Shown here: positions 44,108 through 53,385 of the stretch, in pieces
Layout of the letters: each line of letters starts with the position of its first letter
Numbering within the stretch: the first letter of the stretch is position 1
NCBI GenBank assembly: GCA_964015035.1
Contig: CAXHCA010000006.1
Coordinates: forward strand, 29,846-93,845
Direction: 5' to 3'
Source: BQJU01 sp964015035
Lineage (GTDB): Bacteria; Bacteroidota; Bacteroidia; Chitinophagales; Saprospiraceae
DNA: 64,000 bases
Position numbers and translations under genes: made by a program
Notes under the pieces: model-generated
Database searches by the model: none
Told to the model about the DNA's origin: nothing
What the model saw: the letters and a program-made list of their open reading frames with translations, nothing else

Positions 44108-45742
44108 TTATTCCTCTTCTCCACCAGAAGGAGGAGTCGTTTTTTTCTTTTTCTTATCCTCATCGTTATCACCAGTGAACTTTTCGGTAATATCCTCGAC
44201 GGCGTCTTCTATTTTATCACCGACATTCTCTGCAGCCGCTTTAACTTTCTCTACCACCTTATTTTTTTCAGCAGTTTCCTTCACTTTTTCGGTAAAATCC
44301 TCGACGGCGTCTTCTATTTTATCACCGACATTTTCCGCAGCCGCTTTAACTTTCTCCATAACACTCTTGCGCTGCTCATTGTCTTTTACCTTCTCCGACA
44401 GGTCTTCCACCGCCTCTTCGATCTTATCGGTCACCACTTCTGCCACCGCCTTGATGGTATCCACTACATCTTCCATCGTATCGCCAAGGGTAGTCCCAAC
44501 GGCCCCCAGCAGAGAATCTTTTTCCTTTTTCTTATCTGCTTCTGCTTCTGGCTCTCCGGTAATGGCCTCTGCTGCTTTTTCCAGTTTATCAGACTCTTCT
44601 ACTCTGGCCTGAGCTTCTTCCTTAATTTTCTGAGCAATTTTCTCCTGAGCCTCTCGCTTGGCTTCTTCCAGTTTTTCGCGTTCTGCCCGTTTGGCATCCT
44701 TCTCCTTCTGGCTCTCAATACGACGCTCCAACTCCAGTTTGGTCTTGTTCATCTCGCCCAATTTTTCCTCTTTAGAGCGGATCCGTTCTTCAATCATTTT
44801 GATCTTGGCCTGGCGAATCTGAGATTCCAGCTGTCCATCTGATGAAGCTACCTTCCGATTTTGGAATTCGAGATCATCTCGATCCCGGCGGATGGAGTGT
44901 TCCATTTTTTCAATGGCGGCCAGCAAGCCGTCAAAGCGACGTTTCAGACGCTCCATGGGCGATTTGTCTTCGCCTGAGGTGCTTCCAAAACGCTTTTCCT
45001 TCACCAATTTGAAGGCTTTATCCAGGCGCTCCCAAACTTTGGATCGGTGTTCGCGAGTAAAATCTGATTCGCGGAATTTACGCTGCAAATCCTTCAACTC
45101 ATCAAATAACGGTTGCAAGCGCAACCCTTCTGATACCTTCCCCTCAATTTCCTCCAGCGCCTCTCCAAAACGCTCCATATTGGCACGAGACTTTTGCTGA
45201 AAGTCCGCATCCAATTTGGCGCGTAGCTCTTTCAGCTTTGCAAAGAGCTCATTGGTATTGTCTCGCAGCGCATTGGCATGGTCTCTAAAAAGATTCCTTT
45301 CCCGAACCTGAGATTGCACCTTATTCCAGAAAGATTTGAGAGAATCCCAAACCTCACTATCAAAGGAAGAAAGCTGTTCAACTTTATCCTTCAACTCATT
45401 CAACTCGGATTGATAGGCATTGTTCAACTTAGCTGACAAGACCACGAAGTGCCATTCTGTTTGTGCTCGTTGCACCACGTCGCCCCGTTCTACTTTCAGA
45501 TCATCAGGTAGTAGGCTCTCCGTGACGGTGAGCTCTCGCTCCATCACCTGAAATCCTTCCGGAAATTCTAATGGTTGGTCATTGCGCCAATCATCCATCA
45601 TTTTTTGACTGAATTCCTCTGTTGCAATCGTTTCTGGAAAAGTGTAAATCTTTACCTTATTTTCTTCTGATAGCAATTCAAGGGCAATCAGTACTCTTTC
45701 TTCCTGGGAGTTGGTCCCCCAAAGTACTAGCTTCGTCTTCAT
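44108..45742 (-). CDS. Coiled-coil protein with C-terminal 35-residue repeats
   Basis: I do not recognise the family. The 544-residue protein has no signal peptide and starts with a short alpha/beta-like part (MKTKLVLWGTNSQEERVLIA, residues 1-100). Residues ~110-400 are strongly charged and heptad-like, predicting long coiled coils. The C-terminus has three repeats, at ~423, ~462 and ~497, around KAAAENVGDKIEDAVED, ending in a Lys/Glu-rich tail. The last two repeats are almost identical in DNA, offset by 105 bases, so the duplication is recent or is being homogenised. The repeats resemble LEA/YtxH-like amphipathic stress-protein sequence, which is only an impression. Confidence 0.75.
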   Translation of the reverse strand: MKTKLVLWGTNSQEERVLIALELLSEENKVKIYTFPETIATEEFSQKMMDDWRNDQPLEFPEGFQVMERELTVTESLLPDDLKVERGDVVQRAQTEWHFVVLSAKLNNAYQSELNELKDKVEQLSSFDSEVWDSLKSFWNKVQSQVRERNLFRDHANALRDNTNELFAKLKELRAKLDADFQQKSRANMERFGEALEEIEGKVSEGLRLQPLFDELKDLQRKFRESDFTREHRSKVWERLDKAFKLVKEKRFGSTSGEDKSPMERLKRRFDGLLAAIEKMEHSIRRDRDDLEFQNRKVASSDGQLESQIRQAKIKMIEERIRSKEEKLGEMNKTKLELERRIESQKEKDAKRAEREKLEEAKREAQEKIAQKIKEEAQARVEESDKLEKAAEAITGEPEAEADKKKEKDSLLGAVGTTLGDTMEDVVDTIKAVAEVVTDKIEEAVEDLSEKVKDNEQRKSVMEKVKAAAENVGDKIEDAVEDFTEKVKETAEKNKVVEKVKAAAENVGDKIEDAVEDITEKFTGDNDEDKKKKKTTPPSGGEEE

Positions 45743-45955
45743 AAAGTACTCGTCAGTTTCGTTAACAAATCATGTAAACAAGGTCGGAAATGGTCGCCTC
45801 GGTGCGGATCACAAAGTGTTTTGAGCCTCAATTTCGCGAGGATTTTAATGTTGGAAAACACTGATTATCATCCAAAAATATAAAATTGGTATACAATACC
45901 GCAAGTTTTGCCAGGGATTTCTTCCTTATAACAATTGTGTAGTAAGGTCTCTGTG

Positions 45956-46981
45956 CTAATTTGAGCTATTCACCACTTCACTTTTAACCAGCTCATGGGC
46001 CAATAAATATTCCGCAATCTGCACCGCATTAGTAGCAGCTCCTTTGCGCAAATTGTCTGCTACCACCCAAAGGTTGAGGCCATTATCCACCGACTCATCG
46101 CGGCGAATACGCCCCACAAATACCTCGTCTTTATCTTTAGCCAATAATGGCATTGGATATCGGTTATTGGCCTGATCGTCCTGAATCACTAATCCTGCTG
46201 CCTCAGATAAAATACGGCGAACGTCAGCCATTTCAAAGGGTTTTTTAAATTCAACATTCACCGACTCTGAATGACCGCCATGCACCGGTACCCGTACAGC
46301 CGTAGCTGTAATGCGCAAGGTATCGTCACCTAAAATCTTCCGGGTTTCATGAACCAGTTTCATCTCCTCCTTTGTGTAGTCATTGTCTAAAAAGACATCA
46401 CAATGGGGCAGGCAGTTTTCAAAAATGGGATGATGATATGCCATTTCATCCGCTTTTGGCTTAAAGCCTTTGCGCTCCAATTGGTACTGTTTCACTGCTT
46501 TCACCCCGGTCCCGGTGAAAGACTGGTAAGTAGAAATAACCAAGCGATCAATACCATATTCTCGGTGCAAGGGTGCCAAAGCCACCACCATTTGGATGGT
46601 TGAACAATTCGGATTGGCAATAATTTTGTCATCAACCGTTAAGGTATCGGCATTTATCTCGGGAACTACCAATTTTTTATCGGGATCCATGCGCCAAGCT
46701 GAAGAATTGTCAATTACGGTCGTACCGACCTCAGCAAAACGAGGGGCCCAAGCTAAGGAAGTGCTTCCTCCCGCCGAAAAAATCGCTATATCGGGACGCT
46801 GAGCAATGGCTTCTTCCATATCAATAACTGGGTATTCCTTACCTTTAAACTTAACCAGTTTACCTACCGAACGTTCGGAGGCAACCGGTAAAAATTCGTC
46901 AAGTGGAAAATTTCTTTCCTCCAATACCCTGCACATCACGCCTCCAACTAAGCCGGTAACACCAACAACTGCTACTTTCAT
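45956..46981 (-). CDS. asd: Aspartate-semialdehyde dehydrogenase
   Basis: Asd reduces aspartyl phosphate to aspartate semialdehyde for Lys, Met, Thr and cell-wall diaminopimelate synthesis. The 341-residue protein shows the NADP motif GVTGLVGGVMCRVLEE, the catalytic Cys in NPNCSTIQMVVAL, and the substrate-binding RVPVHGGHSESVNVEF with the active His. The initial ATG at 46981 precedes KVAVVGVTG as expected. It is a single gene with no pathway neighbours. Confidence 0.95.
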   Translation of the reverse strand: MKVAVVGVTGLVGGVMCRVLEERNFPLDEFLPVASERSVGKLVKFKGKEYPVIDMEEAIAQRPDIAIFSAGGSTSLAWAPRFAEVGTTVIDNSSAWRMDPDKKLVVPEINADTLTVDDKIIANPNCSTIQMVVALAPLHREYGIDRLVISTYQSFTGTGVKAVKQYQLERKGFKPKADEMAYHHPIFENCLPHCDVFLDNDYTKEEMKLVHETRKILGDDTLRITATAVRVPVHGGHSESVNVEFKKPFEMADVRRILSEAAGLVIQDDQANNRYPMPLLAKDKDEVFVGRIRRDESVDNGLNLWVVADNLRKGAATNAVQIAEYLLAHELVKSEVVNSSN

Positions 46982-47084
46982 GATCTATCCTTTTTTCATT
47001 AATAGTGGCTCCTTGACCTACAATCTTAGTCAAAGAAAGTTAACAAATAAAATCTGGTCTTAAACTGGCTTTCTTTAGGACTTA

Positions 47085-47273
47085 GTGCATGTTTGGAGGT
47101 GGTGCTTTAAAAGCGAAAATTGCAGGTTTCGAGTGCTCGCAAGGCTCATTTTTGAGTGCAGCTCGGCTCAGCCGAGACGGACGAAAAAATAGCCAAAAAG
47201 AGATCCCAAAACTGAAATTGCAGCCTGAATAGCTTGCCCGAATATACTTCAGGGACTACCTCCAAACATGCAC
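47085..47273 (+). repeat. TIR repeat family, copy 4 (full-length reference copy)
   Basis: This 189-bp element has perfect 16-bp terminal inverted repeats, GTGCATGTTTGGAGGT at 47085-47100 and ACCTCCAAACATGCAC at 47258-47273, flanked on both sides by TTA (47082-47084 and 47274-47276). It contains the perfect palindrome CTCGGCTCAGCCGAG at 47162-47176. There is no transposase gene inside. It lies in the spacer between asd and the lamin-tail protein gene. The rest of that ~365-base spacer shows nothing else. Confidence 0.8.
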
Positions 47274-47346
47274 TTACCATAGTTTCCAAAAATAAATGGA
47301 AGCCCAAAGATACGAGCTATCTATCTTTATTGCTATTTTTGAAAAT

Positions 47347-50300
47347 ATGAAATCGTTATTTTTTTTTCTGCTCTTGCTGCCAACCCTTTGCCTGGCACAA
47401 CTGGAAGACAATTTCTCTGATGGTGATTTTAGCAATAGCCCCGAATGGCTAGGTCAAACAGACCGATTTGTGGTTACCGCCGGAGAGTTACAGCTCAGTG
47501 ATGCTGCACCAGCTTCCAACAATGAAAGTTATCTTTACCTTTCCGCGCCAACATCCACGGATACCAATACAGAATGGGACTTTTATGTCCGTCAGGAATT
47601 TGCGCCTTCTACCAGCAATTTTGCCAGAATTTATCTCACCGCCACCCAGCCGGATCTGACCGGAGACCTCAATGGGTATTATCTACAGATTGGAGGTATT
47701 TCGGGTTCGGATGACGCGCTGGAACTATACCGGCAGGATGGCGGCAGTAGTGAACTATTGCTTTCCGCCACGGTAGCTGCTGTAGGGAGCGATCCGGCCC
47801 AAGCACGGGTGAAAATTAGTCGATCGACGAATGGAACCTGGGAATTAATGGCTGATTATACCGGAGGCACCAATTTCGCCAGCGAAGGCACTACCATCGA
47901 TGCGACCTACCCTATGGGTGATTTTTTTGGGGTCTATTGCAAATACACCAGCACACGTGCAGAGAGTTTCTTTTTTGATGATGTCAGAATTGATCCGATT
48001 TTTGAAGATACCACACCACCTATATTGACAGCGGGTAATCCCCTGTCGGCTACCGAAATTGAATTGCAATTCAACGAACCACTCAACGCCACAACAGCAG
48101 AGAACACAGCCAATTACACGGTTAATAATGGTATCGGTACTCCTACAAATGCCCAAATTGACGGAGGAGACCCCAGCAAAGTATTGCTTACATTGGCCAA
48201 CAGCCTGATCTCACAAACGGACTATACTGTCACGGCAACCAATATTAGTGATATTAATGACAATGCCGCTGGCGCGCAACAAATCAGCTTTACGTTCCTG
48301 GACGTGCAACCAGCCGAACCCGGCGATTTAATTTTCACGGAGGTCATGGCTGACCCCAATCCACCGCTAGGGCTTCCAGATGCGGAATATGTAGAGCTTT
48401 ACAATGCCAGTGAGAAGGTTCTACAGCTGCAAGACATGGGTTTTTCTTCTGGATCAACCCCGCGCTTGTTGCCCAATTATTTAATATCACCCGGCGAATA
48501 TGTGGTGTTGTGTCCGGCAGATGTGCAGACAGACTTTGCAGCCTTTGGTCCCGCCATTGGCTTGACGAGCTATCCAGCCTTAACCAATGGCGGGGACGAC
48601 CTCCTTTTGACGGATGCCGATGGCATCATCCTTGCTACTTTGACTTACGATTTAAGTTGGTACCAGGATGCGGATAAAGAGGATGGTGGATGGTCACTGG
48701 AGTTGATCAGAACTGATCTGCCCTCCCAATGCGCGGGTAACTGGCTGGCATCAGTCAGCGGTTTGGGCGGGACTCCCGGGCAGCAAAACTCTGTTTTTGG
48801 ACAAGCGGTGGCAGAAGAGGGTCCACAAGTGATCGGCGCCAAAACGGACGGCCCGGAAACACTCGTCATCCTATTTGACAAAGCACTCGATCCAGCTGTC
48901 GCAGAAGATATTGGCAACTATCAAATTGATGGAGGGATTGGCATTATGGAAGCCCTTTTGATCGAGCCGGCTCGGCAGGAAGTCATCTTGACACTGACCA
49001 CCGCCCTGCCCCTTGGTGAAGTTCATACCCTTACCTTTGATCCGGCTCTCAGCGATTGTCTGGGTAATCCCCTGCAAGGCGACCTCAGTATTCCTTTCGC
49101 CTACACTCCGGCTCCCGGACCAAACGACTTAATAATCACCGAATTTTTACCTGATCCAAGTCCACAGGTTGGATTACCCGACGGTGAATACATCGAAATA
49201 TACAACCGCAGCAACCAGCCTATTCAGCTCCGTGATGTGTTTTTTTCCAATGGTAGCAGTGAGATATTGCTGCCTTTCTACTTGTTGCCTCCAGGTGAAT
49301 ACGTAGTAATTTGCGACCTGGCAGATGCTGAAACCTATCAATTATTTGGTCCCGCCGTAGGTGTAGAGGGTTATCCCGATTTGGTAAACGCTAGAGATGA
49401 AGTCCTGCTGCTAGACAGTGACCTGAACGAGATCTTTCGCCTGGAATTCACCCTAGATTGGTACGAAGACGCGGCCAAAGATGGTGGTGGGTGGTCTTTG
49501 GAATTAATTGATTTGGAAGGCCCGTATGATTGTGGTGGCAATTGGAGGGCATCGGAGCATAGTAATGGGGGAACACCTGGCGTACAGAATTCTCTTTTGG
49601 GGCAAGCGCCCGATGCGATAGGTCCGGAGCTACTCCGTGTTTACACGCAAGCGCCCAATTTGGTGGTGGCCGTCTTTAATGAACCGCTAGATCCCCTCGA
49701 GGCTGAAAATTTAGTGAACTTCTCAATTGACAATGGCGGGGCTATTGCTGCCGCGCTCTTTATACCGGAGCTGGTCAGAACAAGGGTCGCTTTATTCCTG
49801 ACCGAAGACTTAGATCCGGAGGTGATTTACACCCTGACGATCAGCACCACCCTCAAAGATTGCATGGGTAATGCCTTACAGGGAACAAATACCGCTCAAT
49901 TTGGACTACCCGTGCCAGCAGCGGTAAATGATGTGGTGATCAATGAAATATTGTTTAACCCGGAAGTAGGAGGCGTTGACTTTGTAGAGTTTTACAACCG
50001 TTCCGAAAAGATCATTGATCTTTATGAATTCCGAATTGGGAATACCCAATTGCAGACAGCAAGTCCTACAGAAATCATCAATGATCATTTTCAATTATTA
50101 CCCAATCAATACCTCGTCGTCACCGATAACCCCGCCGACATCCAAGCGCGGTATACCGTTGAAAATCCGGCCGCCTTATTGGATAACAATCTACCTTCCT
50201 TTGCGGATGATGCAGGAAATGTTACGCTGATTAGTCCTATACCCGAAAACCTCGTCATCGACGCATTTGATTATACGGATGACCTGCATTTTTCATTGCT

Positions 50301-50772
50301 AAGTGATAAGGGTGGCGTATCGCTGGAACGCCTCAACCCGGAAGCAGCAACCCAAAGCAATGGCAATTGGCATTCGGCGGCCTCCACGGTGGGTTACGCT
50401 ACCCCTACTGCAAAAAATTCGCAGTTTTTTGTCCCGGAAGAAGCGCCGGAGAGCAACGTATTGACCTTGGCCCACCCTACTTTTTCGCCGGATGAGGATG
50501 GATTTGAGGATGTTTTACAAATCAATTACCTGACCGACCGTCCAGGTTTCAGCTTGCAGCTCAATGTTTATGATGCACAAGGCCGCCTGATTCGCCGGTT
50601 GGTGCGGGGGGAATTACTCAATTCGGGCAGTGGCAGTTTCAAGTGGGACGGTCTCGATTTGGAAGGACAAAAAGCCAGAGTGGGCATTTACGTCATCGCA
50701 GGAGAGCTGACCAATCCGGATGGAGAGGTAGAGTTATTTAAAGAAAGTTGTGTCTTGGCCACTCAGTTTTAA
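47347..50772 (+). CDS. Secreted lamin-tail-domain protein with type IX-like C-terminus
   Basis: The 1141-residue protein starts MKSLFFFLLLLPTLCLAQ, a clear signal peptide; an upstream ATG at 47296 is not favoured. It has an N-terminal beta-sandwich region, then alternating Ig-like domains and three lamin-tail-type domains, each beginning with an NDLIITE- or GDLIFTE-like strand and a (D/E)YVELYN or EYIEIYN motif. A final FlgD-like region (FSPDEDGFEDVLQINY, then GSFKWDGLD) ends in a beta-sheet tail as in T9SS cargo. It is likely exported to the cell surface or medium. The dgkA gene overlaps the region of its stop closely. Confidence 0.82.
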   Translation: MKSLFFFLLLLPTLCLAQLEDNFSDGDFSNSPEWLGQTDRFVVTAGELQLSDAAPASNNESYLYLSAPTSTDTNTEWDFYVRQEFAPSTSNFARIYLTATQPDLTGDLNGYYLQIGGISGSDDALELYRQDGGSSELLLSATVAAVGSDPAQARVKISRSTNGTWELMADYTGGTNFASEGTTIDATYPMGDFFGVYCKYTSTRAESFFFDDVRIDPIFEDTTPPILTAGNPLSATEIELQFNEPLNATTAENTANYTVNNGIGTPTNAQIDGGDPSKVLLTLANSLISQTDYTVTATNISDINDNAAGAQQISFTFLDVQPAEPGDLIFTEVMADPNPPLGLPDAEYVELYNASEKVLQLQDMGFSSGSTPRLLPNYLISPGEYVVLCPADVQTDFAAFGPAIGLTSYPALTNGGDDLLLTDADGIILATLTYDLSWYQDADKEDGGWSLELIRTDLPSQCAGNWLASVSGLGGTPGQQNSVFGQAVAEEGPQVIGAKTDGPETLVILFDKALDPAVAEDIGNYQIDGGIGIMEALLIEPARQEVILTLTTALPLGEVHTLTFDPALSDCLGNPLQGDLSIPFAYTPAPGPNDLIITEFLPDPSPQVGLPDGEYIEIYNRSNQPIQLRDVFFSNGSSEILLPFYLLPPGEYVVICDLADAETYQLFGPAVGVEGYPDLVNARDEVLLLDSDLNEIFRLEFTLDWYEDAAKDGGGWSLELIDLEGPYDCGGNWRASEHSNGGTPGVQNSLLGQAPDAIGPELLRVYTQAPNLVVAVFNEPLDPLEAENLVNFSIDNGGAIAAALFIPELVRTRVALFLTEDLDPEVIYTLTISTTLKDCMGNALQGTNTAQFGLPVPAAVNDVVINEILFNPEVGGVDFVEFYNRSEKIIDLYEFRIGNTQLQTASPTEIINDHFQLLPNQYLVVTDNPADIQARYTVENPAALLDNNLPSFADDAGNVTLISPIPENLVIDAFDYTDDLHFSLLSDKGGVSLERLNPEAATQSNGNWHSAASTVGYATPTAKNSQFFVPEEAPESNVLTLAHPTFSPDEDGFEDVLQINYLTDRPGFSLQLNVYDAQGRLIRRLVRGELLNSGSGSFKWDGLDLEGQKARVGIYVIAGELTNPDGEVELFKESCVLATQF

Positions 50773-50776
50773 CAGC

Positions 50777-51178
50777 ATGCTAAAAAAACGCATTCATAGT
50801 TTTCGTTACGCCTTTAAAGGCATTGCCGAAGTTTTTCACAGTCAGCCCAATGCTAAAATTCACACCTTAGCAGCCTTGGTCGTCATTGCATTTGGATTCC
50901 TATTAAAGGTATCTGCCGTGGAATGGTGTGTACTCATACTTGCCATGGCCGGAGTTGTTGCCGCAGAGGCGTTTAATACCGCACTTGAACATTTAACCGA
51001 CCTCGTCTCTCCGGAATACCATCAGCTGGCCGGAAAAGCCAAAGATGCCGCCGCCGCAGGAGTGCTACTTATGGCCATCGGTGCGGCCGCCGTTGGACTC
51101 ATTATTTTTCTACCCAAGCTACTCGTTTTCTTGGCTGGATCATCCTACCTGTTTTTTATTCCGGGTATCCTTTACTAA
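50777..51178 (+). CDS. dgkA: Diacylglycerol/undecaprenol kinase family protein
   Basis: DgkA-type enzymes phosphorylate diacylglycerol or undecaprenol in the membrane. The 133-residue protein has three predicted transmembrane helices and the signature VVAAEAFNTALEHLTDL, with AGKAKDAAAAGVLL supplying the second catalytic segment. The ATG at 50777 lies 5 bases after the stop of the lamin-tail gene; an in-frame upstream start overlapping that gene is less likely. Sequence alone does not separate diacylglycerol from undecaprenol use. Confidence 0.9.
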   Translation: MLKKRIHSFRYAFKGIAEVFHSQPNAKIHTLAALVVIAFGFLLKVSAVEWCVLILAMAGVVAAEAFNTALEHLTDLVSPEYHQLAGKAKDAAAAGVLLMAIGAAAVGLIIFLPKLLVFLAGSSYLFFIPGILY

Positions 51179-51334
51179 TTTCGGGGCTTCATTTCAGTTT
51201 TTTAAAAATTCTCAACCCCTTGATTTTCATTTATTTGCTAAAACCCAGAATACCTCATACTATTTCCGCGCATATATGCGTTTTTTGAATCCCTAATTGT
51301 GATTAGCAACTATCAACAAAACCTCCTATATCTT

Positions 51335-52801
51335 ATGCAAAGAAGGCTCTCGTTCCTCCTTTTTGCCTGCCTGGTGCAATTTTCTCTTTTTTCACAGGAA
51401 TCTCTTGGCATCCATTTAGATAATTTTTCTGGTATCAACAGTACCAATATCAATCCCGCGGGCTACGCATTTACCCCCTATGGTTGGGACATCAACCTGA
51501 TTGGCGGATCTTCATTTTTTGAAAATAATTACGCCTATATCAAACCCGCCCGACTGGGAGACATGCTGCGCAATCCAGACAATATGGTCGTTTATTTTGG
51601 TCCGGATATTACCAATGAGAACCAGGTTCCCAAGGGAGAATACTTCGTCGATTTTTACCAAAAAGATCAACCGCGGTACGCCGCTTTGTCAAACAGCCTG
51701 ATGGGACCTTCTTTCTACATCCGACTCAATCCCAATCACTCCATTGGACTGGTCACCCGTGCCCGCATGATGGGCAATGGCAATGGCGTGAGCAATACGC
51801 TCAGCTACTACGAATACGACCCTCAGCCCTTTTTTGAAGATTTCACCGTTGATCCTTTTCATCTAGGAATTATGGGCTGGAGCGAAATCGGGCTCAACTA
51901 TAGCTATCGTACGGAAACCAACAATGGTATGATGGCATTTGGCCTGACGGCAAAATACCTGGACGGCTACGAAGCAGCCTACTGGACCAACGACAATCCC
52001 TTCCAGCTCACCAAGTTGCCTGGAGATTCACTCAGTGGGTCGGCACTGGATTTCACTTATGGTTATACCAACAGCAATATTGCCAATGACAATTACAGCC
52101 TCCAATCAAATGGACGCGGCATGAGTGTAGATCTCGGCTTTGTCTATGCGCAAACCGATGGAGATGACGGCTATCAGTGGAAACTGGGAGTATCGGTACT
52201 CGATATTGGGAGCATCAAATTTGATCGCAATGCAAAGGCGCACCGGGTACAAACCGATGAGTTGAGCATCGTCGGCACGGAAGTGTATCAAAACATCCAA
52301 AGTGCGGAAGATTTTGAAGATAAAATGCGGGTTTTCAGTGAGCAAATGTTGGGAGATCCAAATACATCATTGGTCGCTGACCAATTCAACATGTGGCTCC
52401 CCACAGCCCTCAGTGTGCAATTTGATGTAGCATTGGCCAAGCACCTTTATCTGGGAAGTGCTTTGGTCCAGTCCATTCCCATCGGTGCGGAAGGGGTACG
52501 CCGTAAAAGCATCCTTGCGGTATCGCCGAGGTATGAAGCCAAGTGGTTTGGCGCCAGTATGCCCATCAGTTTTTACAATTGGCAATCTCTTCGTACCGGC
52601 CTAGCCCTGCGGTTGGCCTTTTTGACCATTGGCACCGACAATTTGGGAAGCTTGGTACGGCGCAAAGATTTATCGGGTTATGACCTCTATTTTGCCATCA
52701 AAGTCAATCCTTTTGGCTTTGGAAAAGGCGATGAAAATGGTGGCGGCGGATTCCGTGGTGGCGGACGGAAAGGCAAGCAATTGCCATGCTACCAGTTTTA
52801 G
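51335..52801 (+). CDS. Outer-membrane beta-barrel protein (DUF5723-like)
   Basis: The 488-residue protein starts MQRRLSFLLFACLVQFSLFSQ, a signal peptide, and then shows INSTNINPAGYAFTPYGWDI followed by many alternating amphipathic strands, ending in glycine-rich GGGGFRGGGRKGKQ. The NPA(G/N) start with strand pattern is what I associate with the DUF5723 barrel family. The ATG at 51335 is preferred over a GTG at 51299. Transport or adhesion roles are not predictable. Confidence 0.7.
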   Translation: MQRRLSFLLFACLVQFSLFSQESLGIHLDNFSGINSTNINPAGYAFTPYGWDINLIGGSSFFENNYAYIKPARLGDMLRNPDNMVVYFGPDITNENQVPKGEYFVDFYQKDQPRYAALSNSLMGPSFYIRLNPNHSIGLVTRARMMGNGNGVSNTLSYYEYDPQPFFEDFTVDPFHLGIMGWSEIGLNYSYRTETNNGMMAFGLTAKYLDGYEAAYWTNDNPFQLTKLPGDSLSGSALDFTYGYTNSNIANDNYSLQSNGRGMSVDLGFVYAQTDGDDGYQWKLGVSVLDIGSIKFDRNAKAHRVQTDELSIVGTEVYQNIQSAEDFEDKMRVFSEQMLGDPNTSLVADQFNMWLPTALSVQFDVALAKHLYLGSALVQSIPIGAEGVRRKSILAVSPRYEAKWFGASMPISFYNWQSLRTGLALRLAFLTIGTDNLGSLVRRKDLSGYDLYFAIKVNPFGFGKGDENGGGGFRGGGRKGKQLPCYQF

Positions 52802-52849
52802 TTCATGTTTTAGTTTTACCTTGATAGAGCACCCTCAACAAGACGAGCT

Positions 52850-53305
52850 ATGCACATCGACTTTTCCTGTTTGACTTTCGACGAACTGACCACCGAGCAG
52901 TTGTATCAATTAATGGCCCTGCGCCAGGAGGTATTTGTGGTGGAACAAGACTGTCCCTACCTCGACGCGGACGGAAAAGACCAGGCTTCCTGGCATGTGC
53001 TGGGGTATGATGTTCAGCAAAAGCTGGTGGCCTATGCCCGTCTATTACCCAAAGGCATATCTTATGAAAGCTATGCTTCCATTGGGCGGGTGGTCAATGC
53101 GGCCAGCGTGCGAGGCGAAGGTGTGGGGCGCCTCTTAATGCAGCAATCCTTAACCTACCTGCAATCTCTTTGCCCAGGAGAGGCCGTCAAGATCAGTGCT
53201 CAGGTCTACCTTATCAAATTTTACGAAAGTTTCGGTTTTCGCATCAACGGGCCGGAATATTTAGAAGATGATATTCCGCATATTGCGATGATAAGGCCAG
53301 CCTAA
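52850..53305 (+). CDS. GNAT N-acetyltransferase, ElaA-like
   Basis: The 151-residue protein has the ElaA-type pattern: FDELTTEQLYQLMALRQEVF, VEQDCPYLDADGKD, then the acetyl-CoA-binding segment IGRVVNAASVRGEGVGRLLM (R-G-x-G-x-G/R). The substrate is unknown. It follows the barrel gene by about 50 bases and may be in the same transcript. Confidence 0.88.
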   Translation: MHIDFSCLTFDELTTEQLYQLMALRQEVFVVEQDCPYLDADGKDQASWHVLGYDVQQKLVAYARLLPKGISYESYASIGRVVNAASVRGEGVGRLLMQQSLTYLQSLCPGEAVKISAQVYLIKFYESFGFRINGPEYLEDDIPHIAMIRPA

Positions 53306-53385
53306 AGCTAAAAAGTACAGCGTTTGCACAACGGAAAGGGGAATTATCAGGTTATTAATTTACTGCTTGATCAAAACCCGATGCT

